A stretch of 64,000 nucleotides of DNA from Stromatinia cepivora (GCA_014898415.1 RCTD01000003.1:682001-746000), one strand, 5' to 3'; shown: positions 1 to 12,140, counted from the first letter of the stretch. Made by a program: numbers and translations. Notes: generated by a model from the sequence alone, not told the origin.

Positions 1-65
1 ATGATCGACTCGAAACTTAATACTGTATTAACCCGATCAAACGCGATCATATATATTTCGTAACA
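1..65 (-). repeat. LTR copy (3' side) of a short LTR element, cut by window edge
   Basis: Bases 1-65 align without gaps to 1526-1590, and the differences I see are transitions, with this copy the more AT-shifted one. On the minus strand the unit starts TGTTACGA, as an LTR would, and it is followed on the plus strand by TTACCCCCCC, a polypurine tract read on minus. The true LTR may extend left of the window. Confidence 0.55.
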
Positions 66-1525
66 TTACCCCCCCTTTTTGAAAAATTCATTTCGAATTT
101 ACTTTAAACAAATGAATTAAATACAAAATAATCACTAATTATCTTCTTTTAAAAATATCTGATGCAAAGTATACATTACAGCTAACGAATATGTATCCAT
201 TGTACCATATGTTTCCTCCAAATGATCTTCAAAATATCGATTATTGATTATCTCTCCTAGATCTTTATCATTGTCATTTTCGAGCTCAATAGTTAATATA
301 ATAATTAAAATAGATTCTTATCGATTTTAGATTCCTTAATATAGATTTAATGAATAGGTTTATATTTAATAGAAAATACTTTTATATTATATATATTTAT
401 TTTGTTTATACAAAAGAGTTCTTTCAAAAAGGGAAAACTCAAGTATTTGTATACAAAGTAAAATCAAAATACAATTAGGTTTATTCAATTGGATATCAAA
501 AAAGCTAAAAGTATTAATAATATTAAGATTGTTAATATCCATTGGATTATGATTTCGAGAATGGGATAGATTCTATAATATATATAAGGTTCTAAGTTTA
601 TTAGAATAGAATAATATAAAGAATCCATTTGTTGTATAAATAGTTAATTGTTATATAATCTAAATAAAATCGGGATAAAAATAGAAAAAAGAAAGTTATT
701 GAGAAAGATAATTTCTAAAAATAATATTGAATCCATTACAAAAGGTTGAGATTTTATTCGAATCAGGTTAATTCTGATCTTTAGTTTTGTAAAAAGTTCT
801 TTCGAATTTTGTAATATAAGTATATAGAGAATCGATTCTTTATTTGAAAATAAATAACTTGTCTTCAACTTCTTGAACTTTATTCGGATTATTGTAAATA
901 TATATAAATTGATTTAGGATTATTATATAATCTAAAGGAATGTTTTGATTAAAAAAAGAAAGCTAAAGTAGTACTATAATTTATATATAAGATTCGAGAT
1001 TAAGATAAATATAATAAAATTGAGTTATAAAATCGCCAATTACAATACCGTTTATTTATAGTTTCGTTCGAATCAAAGGAAACTAAATATCGAATTTTTA
1101 AAAGTTATCATTAAACTTTTCAAAATCAAGGAGAAAGGATTTCGGATGAAAAGGAGTATAAACAACAAAAGTATATTCAAGAATCAAGAAGTATAAGAAC
1201 AAGATTTCATCCCATTGATGAATCATTTCGTTACAAAGTTTTACAATCGCAAAGTTTATCGAATCATAATCTATAGTTTAGAAATTAAGGATAAAAAAAA
1301 AACAACATTTTTGAATAATATCAAAAAGATCTATATACAAGCGAAAGAACAAAAGTATATACCTAAACAGAAGCAAACAGAATATATATAAATATATACA
1401 AATATTATTCCATTTCTTATTTGAAAAAAGCTTTTAATAATATAATGAATCCAATAAACGTTTAAAGATCAACCTTAGAATTAAAAGCTACAGAGCTAAA
1501 AAGAGAGTGCTACAAAGCTATATAT
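66..1525 (-). mobile_element. Decayed internal region of a short LTR element
   Basis: This very AT-rich stretch (about 1.46 kb) lies between the two LTR-like copies at 1-65 and 1526-1590. A polypurine tract abuts the left copy at about 66-80. I see no reverse transcriptase, integrase or gag similarity in either strand; the longest open stretch (644-868, minus) is low-complexity and not protein-like. It is either a non-autonomous element or an internally deleted, RIP-destroyed one. Confidence 0.4.
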
Positions 1526-1590
1526 ATGATCGACTCGAAGCTTAGTACTGTACTAGCCCGATCGGACGCGATCACGTGTATCTCGTGACA
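1526..1590 (-). repeat. LTR copy (5' side) of the short LTR element
   Basis: This is the better preserved partner of 1-65, keeping CG-containing bases that are TA/CA in the other copy. It ends CTCGTGACA on plus, so it begins TGTCACGA on minus, like the LTR of the larger element at 8224-15269. It directly abuts the truncated copy at 1598-2470, suggesting insertion into that older copy. Confidence 0.55.
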
Positions 1591-1597
1591 TGAGTTT

Positions 1598-2470
1598 GTT
1601 TAAATAAAGATCCTTAGATTTCGATTAAAGGAATAAAGGGAATCCTAGATATTATTATTAATCTGGATATTTATATAAATATCATTTAAAATTCAAAAAA
1701 AGATTGTATTGTTGTAGAACTTGTTATCATTATAGTTTTCAATTGTCGATTCTTTCTTTCAAATTTATAATCATTGTATAAAGATCTTGTAATTATAATA
1801 ATGATTCAGAAAAAGCAATTGAATTATTAAAAGTATCGATTTATATATTAGAATTTTCTTTTTATCAATTTTCTTTTTTCCAATAATAATATTATCCAAT
1901 CCTGTATTTATATTTTCTTCGAAAGATTGTTGAAATAATTGAGGAGAAGGAAAAGATTCTTTAGAATATATTTTCGAAGATTCGAAACATATAGAAGAAG
2001 GAATTCGTTGTATTATAAAAATGATGGTATATTTCTAAAAAGATTTATCTTTGTCAATTAGATCGGAATAAATCTTCTTTTTTTGAATGTAACATTTGTA
2101 AAAGTTTATTTAAGAAAGTATTATTAAAATAAAGTATTATTTGAAAGATTATTAGATAATCAGATATTTATAAATAAATTATAGATAATATAATATATAA
2201 AAATTGTAATAGAATTGAATAAATAGAATCAATTATATTCCTTAGAATCTATAATTGAAGAATTATAACTTATAAGGAGCAATTAGATATATATATACAA
2301 ATATTTATTTATAGATTACGAAATTGTATATATATATTATTAGGGTTACCATTTTACTATATTAAATTGTATGATTTGTAATATATATATATGGATGATC
2401 AATTTATAAATTGATATAGGAGATAAGGGGTATCACATGGTTAGCCTCCTGTGGTTCACGATTTGTGACA
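1598..2470 (-). mobile_element. Truncated copy of the 7-kb gypsy-type retrotransposon (LTR plus leader)
   Basis: Colinear with 14392-15269. Bases 2189-2470 match the 282-bp LTR, and 1598-2188 match the untranslated leader just inside the 5' LTR of the full-length element. Differences are overwhelmingly transitions. The copy breaks off at about 1597, where the short LTR element begins. Downstream parts (gag, pol, 3' LTR) are absent in this window. Confidence 0.7.
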
Positions 2471-3243
2471 TTAATACTTTTTAATATATTAAATTTATAT
2501 ATAATTTAAACTTTAATATCTTTTTATAAAAATAATTGAAATTCTGATATTTCTTACATGTATTAATTATTATATAAAGAATTTATATTTTAATTTTTAT
2601 TAAATAATATTTAATATTGATAAAATTATTAATAGACAAAAATCAATATTTTTGATATAAAATGATGACCGGAATGAGAGGATGACCGGAATATAAAGTA
2701 AGAGACTTTAGAAAATAAAGAATTATTGAATATTGAAAATATTAATATATAAGTTTTATTAAATAGGAAAACTATTTTTTTTCCTTTTCAGTTTTCAATT
2801 TGTAAATTCAATCTAAGTATTTATTATCTTTTATCTTTTCTCCTTTATATAGGTCAAGAGTAGATGCTGTATCAATCAACTACACTGATCCCTAAAGACA
2901 TATTGGTATTATGGGCAAATCTGCTGCAATCCGGAGGGATAGACCCGTCTAATGTGAAATGCTAGATGCTAAAAAACAATGTTTTAGAGATCCCAGTGTA
3001 TATAGCGTTGACGGTTACAATATGCCTGTTGCTCAAACTACGTAACATATGCTTAGGTATTCTCATTACACTCCTTCAATATTACTACGAGGTACTCACT
3101 ATTCCTGCATTCCATACTCGATATTAAAAGAGCTAGTCCCTTATCCAATGATGCATGTAAATAGTCTCTTCGAGATTTGGCTCCTATATTAATGGAACCG
3201 CCAATGCAACTCTCAGTCTGTATATCTTAATAGCTAACTAACC
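2471..3243. other. Non-coding spacer, AT-rich then normal composition
   Basis: Bases 2471-2860 are AT-rich with no recognisable element. From about 2861 composition returns to that of genes. I find no convincing reading frame here; 2861-3243 is probably 3' flank of the neighbouring kinase pseudogene. Confidence 0.5.
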
Positions 3244-4724
3244 TCAGAAACACCCTCGACTGCGCTCGTAATCAGGAGATGCCCACTCAACAATCCACTC
3301 CGAAGTAAGCACCTCATCAACAGTCGGGCCGCTCCCCAGGCTGGAATGACAGCATTCGGCGCATCAAATCTAGAAATGCTGCTTTCTCATTCACATCAAT
3401 TGCACCTCCTAATTTATGTCTCCAATTTTGAATACCAATTTCAAATGAATCCTCAAGAGAAGGCCATCTGTTTTCTTGATATGACTCCGTTGGGTTTCCA
3501 TGCTCATTAAAGAACAAAGGTCGTCCTTCCCAACACTGCCACCATTCTGAAGGCATAGGCCCCAGTACATCAACATGCTGAGACACTATTTCATCCTCAT
3601 GTATAAAATCAGTACTAAAAATTGCCTTCATTCCAATAATCTCCCAGATTGCCGTAGCTAGACTCCAGATATCTGAGGGGTATGAAAGCGGGGCCTGGGG
3701 TTCGAATTTGGCTTCTGGAGCTCGAAATGCAGGTGGTGTATGACTGTCTCGACCAAGACGAACCTCTGATGCAGGAGAGAAAGCCTCACCAAAGTCACTT
3801 AAAAGCAGTTGTGCATCAAGTAGTGAGAACTTTTCTGCATATTTCCCTAGAAATAGTGGCACCACAGCCTTAGCTGGGATACTAGGGGGTAGTGGTTCTC
3901 CATCACACCGTGTGACTGGGACTGTCTCAGGGTTACCATATTTTTGATATAATTGCTCGATAGAAAGGTTGTCAAAACTTGATGGGAGCTTGATCAAAAT
4001 ATTGTTTAAGTGAATATCTACATAAAAAACATCCATATCATCAGCACATTGGCTCTAATGCGAAAAGGTATTATATTACACACCTCCATGAACAAAACCT
4101 TGTGAATGGATATAAGCAACTGCTTCCACAAGTCCATATGATAGTGCTCGAGCAACTTCAAGAGGGAAAAGTCGACTAAAGGAGATTTCTCTGAGGTTGC
4201 ATTGTGCAGGAGTGACTGTATAACAGGCGTGCTTTCCATTAGCGCCTTGGATTTCAAACTCATCTAGTAGCACAGGTACTAGCTCACGACCTGGTTGTGT
4301 AGGTGAAGATGGCGGAAGTGAAGTAGATAGAGCCTTGAGGGCTTTTGTCTCGCGTGAAAGTGAGCCTGCCATATTTATTTTGACAGCAATATATCGCTTG
4401 AGATAAGTATCTTGGGCAAGCCAAACAGTTGAGTAGCCACCGAACCCAAGTCTATCAACAATGTGATATCGGCCGTGTAGTACATCTCCAATCATAATAG
4501 GATGTAACCCCCAGGTGCATATCCTTCTAGGGCCTCCACACCCTTGATCCAGTTGTACTTGATGTGATGGTCCTTAGCCATTGTAGAGGTCCGCCGTGTA
4601 AAGCAGCAAACTTTATGCTTTTGAAGGCACCGAAGGGGTGGTATAGTGGAATCTAGAGGTCGTGGTGAAATCAGCGTTGGATAGAAGGGCAAATTTTTTG
4701 GAAATTTTTCAAGCAGCGTGCCAT
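3244..4724 (-). pseudogene. SRPK-like serine/threonine protein kinase, frameshifted
   Basis: The product would be a fungal SRPK-type kinase. Visible are the family lead-in (YNWIKGVEALEGYAPGGY), the glycine loop LGFGGYSTVWLAQD, the ATP lysine in IAVKI, the catalytic-loop equivalent HGDIHLNNIL formed across an intron (4018-4083), the DFG motif in LLLSDFGEAF, and the C-lobe LMRRMLSFQPGERP. Single-base indels break the frame: one base missing between 4503 and 4504, before MIGDVLHGRY, and one extra base in the GGG run at 3326-3328, after which the expected tail (TVDEVLTSEWIVEWASPDYE) is open in another frame to a stop at 3244-3246. A third shift in an A6 run at about 4690 would link an ATG at 4724; otherwise the start is 4581. 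Kinase motifs are otherwise intact, so decay is recent or the indels are assembly errors. Confidence 0.8.
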
Positions 4725-6289
4725 GGTATATTGGAGTGAATGTTTAAAATGATGCTCAGGAAGCGCGAAAGGGTGTTGTGTACCTATGTCCGCCCAGATA
4801 AAATACGGTCTGAGGCTTGGTCTTCGCGTCTAATTATCCTAAGATTAAACACCAAATAATAAATTTTGATAGAAATTTTTTGGGGGATATTTATTATATT
4901 TAATATATATATTTTTCCTTTATATAAATTTATCAAAAATAAACTATATATCAATTCTTCCCCGACCTACGCTCCTCAAATGGTTGGCTCACTTACGGCG
5001 CGGACTGCGCCCGTAAGGCGCAGGTGGAGTCTACAACTGCGACAAATACAGACTTGATGGGTTTTATAAAAGAAAAAGGAGTGCATATCTAAAGTCAATC
5101 TCACCACACTTCTGATGTACCTTGTACCCAACATACAAATCAAACACGCTATGGTTGCTCCCATCTTTTTATAAGAGTGGGCTGCTATTGGAGAAAGTCA
5201 TTTCTCATATAGTAAGATCGCGCAGAAGATTAATAGTACTCTGCGATCGTAGCGTGATAAATTTGTAACTGAAATGAGAAAACGACTAGACGTTAATTAA
5301 ATTCTTTTTTATTATTATACTAAAATATATCTAAAGGATAATTTATACTGCTAATTGAGTATAGAAAATACAATAATAATAAAGTTCGTGAAATTCCGAT
5401 TAGATTATTTTAATTTAAAACTTTGAATTGATAAATTTAAATAAAAAATTTATTGAAAATTATATTTTTTATTTCTTTTAATATTAAACTTATATGTCTA
5501 TTTTTAATTATTTATAATTTTATTTTTAAAGTTTATTCTTATTTAGTTTCGATTTATAATTTTCGAAATTATATTTTTAAAAGAATTAATCTCATTATTT
5601 AATTTAAATTTATATCTTTTAAATTTATATTTCTAGAATTTTAAATAAATAATAATAATTTATTATTATTATATTAATTATATATATATATTTTGAAGCG
5701 ATTTTTTATTATATTAATAATTAATAATATCTATTTTTTATTTTCAAATTCTATATAATAAAGATTAATAATAAATCGATTTCCTAATAAATTACGGATC
5801 TAATATAATATATCTAAGTATTATAATAATAGTAATCATTAAATTCGCCGTATTTGTAAACATTTGTAAACAAACAAAATTCGTATTTAATGACCTAATT
5901 CTAGTCATGATATACGGGTCAGAAAGTACGTTAGGGGTATAGGCTTTTCTCGCAGTATGGATGTCCTGAATTGTGTTCGACAGGACGTCGCTGTAGTTTG
6001 CAGTAGATTCGAGGAAAACCCACAGGATTTGGCGGTTTTCTCCGCAAGAACGTTTAGTAGCAGCTTTTAATTTCACCCAATGGCTCATTGTAATACGTTG
6101 ATTTCATGATAAATTTCAATTGGCAAGGTTATTCATAGCGTTCTAAGCTATAGAGATACGAAATAAATCTGTGAATAAATCTGCCTGACAACCTTCATAA
6201 CCCAATCCCTTCTCGGTCCTGAACGTCTTGAATCACTCAATATCAATTACAAAAAGTTCTCCTGCAAGGACTCAACCTGCTTGGAGGAA
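4725..6289. other. Intergenic region with AT-rich block
   Basis: Bases 4725-5290 have mixed composition without a supported gene. Bases 5290-5850 are extremely AT-rich and low in complexity, like an old RIP-mutated repeat, but I cannot match them to the elements to either side. Bases 5851-6289 hold only short chance frames and the degenerate 3' flank of the hydrolase pseudogene. Confidence 0.5.
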
Positions 6290-7001
6290 CTAAGAGCAAA
6301 GTTTGGGCCCCTCAAGCTTTGACTCCCACTCAGTGTAGAATGCGAAAGCTTCGGCGCTTGGTAGGGAAGAAGGGACCAGAGGGTTTGCATCGGATACAGG
6401 AGCCGTTGCTGCAGCTTGTCCTGCAGCTCTAGCGAGGCGGTCGCCTGCGAACATCGCGTTGATGCCAGGAATTAGATCAGGACGAATGAGGCGAAGGAGA
6501 GTTTCCCAGCCGCTGACCATAGGCGCCTTGGAAGAAAGATTAGTTCAGAATTCTTTATTTAGCAATGCAGAAAGCTCACCTGGCTAATGATGGCTTTCAC
6601 ACGCTTGTCAATGGCTGTGACTTGCAGAATGTGACCCCCACTATAGGAGCTTCCCCAAAGGGCAACCTTGGTTGCGTCGATGTTTGGGAGTCCTTGCGCA
6701 TAGGTGATTGCATCTTGTATGTCGGACATCTGAATAGATGGAATGATCTCATGCTTTGGTTGACCTGGGGCGTGTCACTTGAACCCCAGCTTCGATGGTC
6801 GTAGACAAGGGCAGCGATAGGAAGCTTTGCAACAAATGCCTCAGCAGACTGATCGAGACTCATTTCTTTGAGACTCGCCCAGACGGCAGACATGATTATG
6901 ACCGGCAGCTTTTGGTCTTCCGAAACGCTCACAGGTGTGTACAACCAACCGCGAAGAGTCACGTTGTCGTGAGTTTGGAACTCGATATCTTTGCGTGGCA
7001 T
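6290..7001 (-). pseudogene. Alpha/beta hydrolase, frameshifted and 3'-truncated
   Basis: This encodes most of a fungal alpha/beta hydrolase (dienelactone-hydrolase or esterase type). The start is ATG at 7001 (MPRKDIEF). The first part reads through DHRSWGSSDT; then a missing base at about 6767-6771 shifts the frame, and the continuation PGQPKHEIIPS...WGSSYSGGH (nucleophile serine in GSSYSGG) is open in the next frame. An intron 6537-6579 (GTGAGC...CAAG) joins it to APMVSGWETLLRLIRPDL. The frame stops soon after FYTEWESK, at 6290, before the C-terminal part expected to carry the catalytic Asp and His; downstream sequence shows no recognisable continuation. It lies between two repeat blocks, consistent with a decaying gene. 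Confidence 0.75.
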
Positions 7002-7475
7002 GGTGGGCGGTTTGGATAAGGTATTTTGGTGGAAATAAATTCCCGGGGGAACCGGTTTACCCCGAAAGATTTGGGGTCTTGAGTGGAATGGATGCTGTAT
7101 GATATAACCGTTCAAGAACTGGGCTTTCTTTTTGTATTCCCTAGGCAAGCTCAAGTTTGCGTGGACTGGCTACCGATAGCTCTCCATTCCGATCCTTACT
7201 CCCTGGCTTACGCAGCCATTGACCCCCGATTGGCTGTATGGGGCAAAACCCTTCCTCCCATAATAGAATCGATATCCCCTACTAAAGCCACCCCCGATCA
7301 TTCGTTCAAAACAGGGGCACGAAGCGTAGGGTCTAACTCTGCGCGATTTAATTACAGAAAGTGGTCGGATCATGAGCTAATATCGGATCGGTAAACCCTA
7401 TCTAGTGTGAATGACGGTGCGTTTGCAACAGTTGTTGTTGCAAAGGTAGATTCTTGACCGGATTAGGTATATATA
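7002..7475. other. Spacer between hydrolase pseudogene and hAT-like element
   Basis: Composition is normal and I see no supported gene. Overlapping open frames on both strands (about 7083-7394) have no recognisable motif and are probably the former hydrolase promoter and flank. Confidence 0.4.
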
Positions 7476-7483
7476 TAATATAA
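7476..7483. repeat. Target-site duplication (left) of hAT-like element
   Basis: The octamer TAATATAA directly precedes the left terminal inverted repeat and recurs exactly at 15320-15327 after the right one. Eight-base duplications are characteristic of hAT transposases. Confidence 0.85.
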
Positions 7484-8218
7484 CAGGGCTGGGCACCCGT
7501 ACCCTACCCGGGGTATCTGGCCTCACAGGGTAGTATACCCTACCCCGTAAACTTTTACGGAGTGTATACCCGCCAAATAACCCGGGTACCTGGAATACCC
7601 ATAGGTAAATATCATATGATCATCCTATAGTTATCATCTAAAAAGAAGGTTATTCCTAACTATATAATAAAATCAAAAACATCAGATCATATTATTCGAA
7701 TTATACTATTGAAAATTTACACTACCCCACCTAATATATTATTTTGTAAGTTTCTTTTTCTTCAAACAATCATATCAACTATATCTTCCTACATCAACAA
7801 TAATAATACAATGAATCAAAACGACCTACTAAATAACTCACATCTACCATACAATAATATCGATAATACTGTTTCTAAATCTATTGATCGAAATATACCT
7901 CTCCTTTTAAACAATAAAGTTTTTTTAAATTGACAAGAAAATCGTAGAAATAAAGCTCTTAGAAAAACTACACAAAAGTCATCAACAGTTATTTTAAAAT
8001 AAGCAAATAATATATCTTCATTTTTTCTTTATTTGACTTCAAAATTATACTGTGATTTGAGTAAAAAACCATTATTCTATGATACCTACAATCTCTCAAA
8101 TATACCCCCAAATATCCTCAATATATACTATATACTCCATGGGTACCCCGGATACCCGGGCAATCTACAGAATGATTACCCTACCCCATAGAGGTAGAGT
8201 TAGGTGTAATACCGGCCG

Positions 8219-8223
8219 GGTTA
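8219..8223. repeat. Target-site duplication (left) of the LTR retrotransposon
   Basis: GGTTA here precedes the LTR terminal TG and is repeated exactly at 15270-15274 after the terminal CA. A five-base duplication is typical of Ty3/gypsy integrases. Confidence 0.85.
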
Positions 8224-8505
8224 TGTGACGCACAAGAGCTGTAGTAGAGCTGAATAAACAGGGTCAATTATGTTCTTTAGAATCTATAATTAAAGAATTA
8301 TAGCTTGTAAAAAGCAACTAAATATATATATACAAATACCTATTTGTAGATTATAAGATTATACATAAACATTATTAGGATTACCATTTTATTATACTAA
8401 ATCGTATGATTCGTAATATATATATATAGATGATCAACTCATAAATTGATATAAAAGATAAAAGATATCATATGATTAGCCTCCTATAATTCACAATTCA
8501 TGATA
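8224..8505 (-). repeat. 3' LTR of the gypsy-type element
   Basis: A 282-bp repeat starting TGTGACG and ending CATGATA on plus. It aligns gap-free with 14988-15269; in the parts compared, the differences are transitions. Confidence 0.85.
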
Positions 8506-8518
8506 TTACCCCCCCCTT
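8506..8518 (-). other. Polypurine tract of the gypsy-type element
   Basis: TTACCCCCCC... on plus reads as a purine run ending GGGGTAA on minus, immediately next to the 3' LTR. This is the expected plus-strand primer site and fixes the element's orientation. Confidence 0.75.
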
Positions 8519-10139
8519 CGGAAAAGCTTGCCCTCGAATATTTCACTCCTCTATTCCATTACTATTTCATTGGAAACTAGGTTTTATAAAGATTTATGAA
8601 CTTTAAATCAATTAAATTGATCATTTTGATTAATTTGATCAATTTAATGGAAATTGATCAAATTGATCAAATTAATCGATCAAATTGACCAAAATAACGA
8701 ATGAATTGATTAAATCGACCAAATCGTTCATCAATTGATTAAATTAATATTGATTCGTATTCTCCTTGATTTGGGGAACCTTTGAAAGGAAAAAGCTTCA
8801 ATAGAAAAAGGAAGAAAATTGAATTATAGTATAATGATAATAGATGATTAATATAATCAATTCCGAAATCGACCAAGTTAATCGATTAAATTGATCAAAT
8901 TAATTAAATTGAACAAAATCGATAAAAATGATATTACATTTCGTTCTTACCATATTCAAACTTCCCTTTACATAATTTTTGAAATAATTATAAGTATAAG
9001 TTTTTTTTTGAAATATATTGCCTTTATATTATCTTAATAGTAATAACTCGTCTATTATATAGAACTCAAACTATATACATATATAATCAAATTCCCTCGA
9101 ATTTGTATGGGTTTTTGATTCTTTCACAATTGTATGCATACATATCACTATAAAATCATAACATTTAATCTGCTATATTGAAGAATACTTTTCTTTCCCT
9201 TAATTTCATAAATGAATTATCATCTATATAATTATAATTATCCTCTCTATTCTTATAAAACTTTATTCAATCAATTAATCGATTAAAAAGACCAGATAAT
9301 ATTGGATTAACCAAATGAAAATCGTATAGAAGATATAATAATATTTTAAAATCGAAAACAGAATACCAGATAAAATCAATATCGCTATTAAACCACAAAA
9401 CTCTATATAATAGGGTTTTTTATATTTTCTTTACTATTAAAACCTTCTCCATTTCCTATTCCGAATTACTAATTATATTAATAAACAAAAATAATTTGAA
9501 TATCTGATTAGAAAAAGGATCATTATATATCTTGTATAATTGATCTAAAAGGAAAATAAAATGAATTTTCATTATAATCAGGAATTCGAATTTGAAAGAG
9601 CTTCTAGATCGATCAATGATCTTAAATCTTCCTTAAATTAGAAAGTCCAATTTCTTAGATGATTTTTGGGTAAAATAACTTTTTATATTAAGTTATATAT
9701 AATCTCCGATATCGAAATCGACTTCATATCAATAAATATTCGTGGATTTCGATATCTTGGCTTAAACATACAATAAACCTTCTTTCGTTCACGCAAAAGC
9801 TAATCTATTGTATTCTACGTATATATAGGTATTACATATATTTATATTATTTGTTGACTTATTAGTGTCTTCCTTCCATTCCCATGTATATTTCGGTGTA
9901 TACCTGTATAGGGTTTCGTAGGGTATAAGTCCTTTTAAAGAGTTATATAAAAGAATAAATTACATATAATTCATTATAAATAGGAATTCTGATCAATTAT
10001 TTTAATAGTAATTAATAAATAGTCTTAACCACTACTAAAAATATTGATTATAAATCTCAATTTGATTATTGGTTTGGGGATAATGAATAATAAATAATTT
10101 GAAATCGGTTTTTAGGATTTGACTGAATTCCTTCCAGAA
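8519..10139 (-). other. 3' internal region of the retrotransposon, no domain visible
   Basis: AT-rich sequence between the integrase and the 3' LTR. It contains clusters of TTGATCAAA/AATTGATC words at about 8610-8760 and 8870-8930, probably RIP-simplified remains. No chromodomain or other coding signal is recognisable. Confidence 0.5.
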
Positions 10140-10349
10140 TTATGATATAAATTGAGGATTACGATCCGATATTATAGTATTAGAAGGATTATAATATCGA
10201 TATATATGATAAAGATATAATTGTACTTGAACTCGAATATCAATTAATTTATGATAAGGTATAGAGATAATTTGCTTCATTAATCGATCAATAATAATTA
10301 AAACATTATTATATCTGTATTTATCCTTATTAAAACTGTAATAATCCAT
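10140..10349 (-). pseudogene. Retroviral-type integrase core fragment
   Basis: The residual frame keeps the fold's signature words: a YNNVLIIIDRLMK segment (normally VIVDRLTK) and IISDRNPQFIS (normally SDRGPQF, with the second catalytic Asp). The substitutions fit G-to-A changes. The frame is closed by stops on both sides. Confidence 0.75.
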
Positions 10350-10493
10350 AATAATATATTACCATATTCGATTAGGAATCGGAAATGAATATAATAAATC
10401 AGGGATATAATTGTATAAAACAGAATTGCATTTATAAACATAACAATTATATATATATCTGGCTACAATATTATATATTCTAGATCAATAATA

Positions 10494-10688
10494 TTATTGA
10501 GATAATAAAAGATAGATTTTGCTCATACCAGAATGAACAATGGAAATGGAATTATAGGCTTCATAAATTAAATAAGTTCGAAGATTGTTAATATCAGGCA
10601 CCACCAAACGATCATTGTAAAGCAAAAGATCATTTTGAAATAATATATATTTATAACCTTGGATAACTTGTATTCTGAATATTAGCAA
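10494..10688 (-). pseudogene. Integrase zinc-binding (H2C2-type) fragment
   Basis: The frame contains LLYNDRLVVPDI followed by IVHSGMSKIYLLLSQ, matching the gypsy integrase N-terminal zinc-binding region (normally GHPGRDKT...L). It lies upstream of the core domain on minus, as expected. Several zinc ligands are no longer readable. Confidence 0.65.
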
Positions 10689-11599
10689 ATTATCTATAAT
10701 TTTATTTGCTTCGATAATATAGTTAACTAAATTGAATCAAAAAGCGATTTTATTCAAATCGATATTAATAATCACTATTTTATCTGGATAATACTTTCGT
10801 AAAGCTTTTCTCATGATTTCGGTATCAACTTGATTATCTTTAATAAGTTACTGGAAGCGATTCTTCTTTTTAATATAGTTCTAAAGATCCAATTCGTCGA
10901 TCCGATGAATTAAAGCATCAGTAAAAAAGTTATCTTTTTTAAAGCGATATATAATAATGAAGTTATAATCGACTAGAACTTCTGTCTAATAAACTTATCA
11001 AACATTGAGAGTTTTAATAATTATGAAATATTCGAAGGCCTTATAATCGATATAAACCTTAATTTTATATAATGAATTAACAAATTCCGTTCTCCAATAA
11101 TTGAGAGATTAAATGATTAATAGTATTTCCTTATCATAAACTTTGTAATTCAATTCAACAACAACTATAATCTTGAAGAAATAAACTACGGGAAATCAAT
11201 CTTCACCATACTATTATGATAATATATTAACAACTACCCTATCGAATATATCTGTTTCAAATATATAAGGGAATCAATGATTATAGTATTGTAGGAGTAG
11301 AATAGAGATAAACTTTTTCTTCAAAATATTGAATACATTTTGATATACTTCATCAAATACAAATTTAATATTTGCTTTAATAAATTCATTAAAAGATTTC
11401 GCTATTATATTGTAATCTTTAATAAACCATCAATAAAAGTTACAAAAACCAAAGAATAATTGGATCCCTTTCATTATTATCAGAAAGATCCAATTCTCAA
11501 TTACCTCAATTTTTTCAGGATCCATTTTTATTCTTTTAGTAGAAATAATAAAGCCCAAATACTTAATATATATAATATTGAATTCGTATTTCTTGAAAT

Positions 11600-12140
11600 C
11601 CACTTATAGACCAGCAACTTTTAATTATTCAAGAATTAGTTTAATATAAATTTGATACTCTTTTTCGTTCTCAGAATAGATTAGAATATCATCAAGGTAT
11701 ACTATATAAAAGATATCTAAATAATCGAATAGAACATTATTCATATAATACTAATAGATTGCAAAACTATTCATTAATCCGAATAATACAATCTTGTATT
11801 TATATAATCCATATCAGATTCGAAAAATAATATACTCTTTCAAAGCAAAATCCATTCTTATACAATAGAAAGTTTAACGAATATCAAATTTAATAAAGAT
11901 TTTAATATCAAAAAACTGAAAAAGCATTTCATCGATCAAAGAAAAAGGATACCGATCCTTATATATTAAGAAATTCAATAATCTAAAATCTATACAGAAT
12001 CTCAAACTATTATTGGGTTTCTTAACAAATAAAATGGATATAATATAAAGAACTTGATTAGATTCAATAAAACCTTTATTGAAGTTATCCATAATATATT
12101 CTTTGATAATTTCTAATTGTTCTAGGGACATCTTATAAAA
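11600..12140 (-). pseudogene. Ty3/gypsy reverse transcriptase fragment
   Basis: The preserved stretch at 11874-12131 includes KGFIESNQ, ILFVKKPNNSLRFCIDFRLLN and KDRYPFSLIDEM, the N-terminal RT motifs. Further on (about 11677-11701), the frame VYLDDILIYSEN contains the catalytic DD pair. Stops between these blocks show it is dead. Confidence 0.85.

Noticed and set aside
644..868. Open frame on minus in the AT-rich left edge
   Set aside because: Composed of Ile/Leu/Phe/Asn from AT-rich codons, with no motif; chance frame in a RIP-mutated element.
5792..6088. Minus-strand open frame of about 98 codons
   Set aside because: No recognisable motif, and half of it lies in AT-rich sequence; not supported as a gene.
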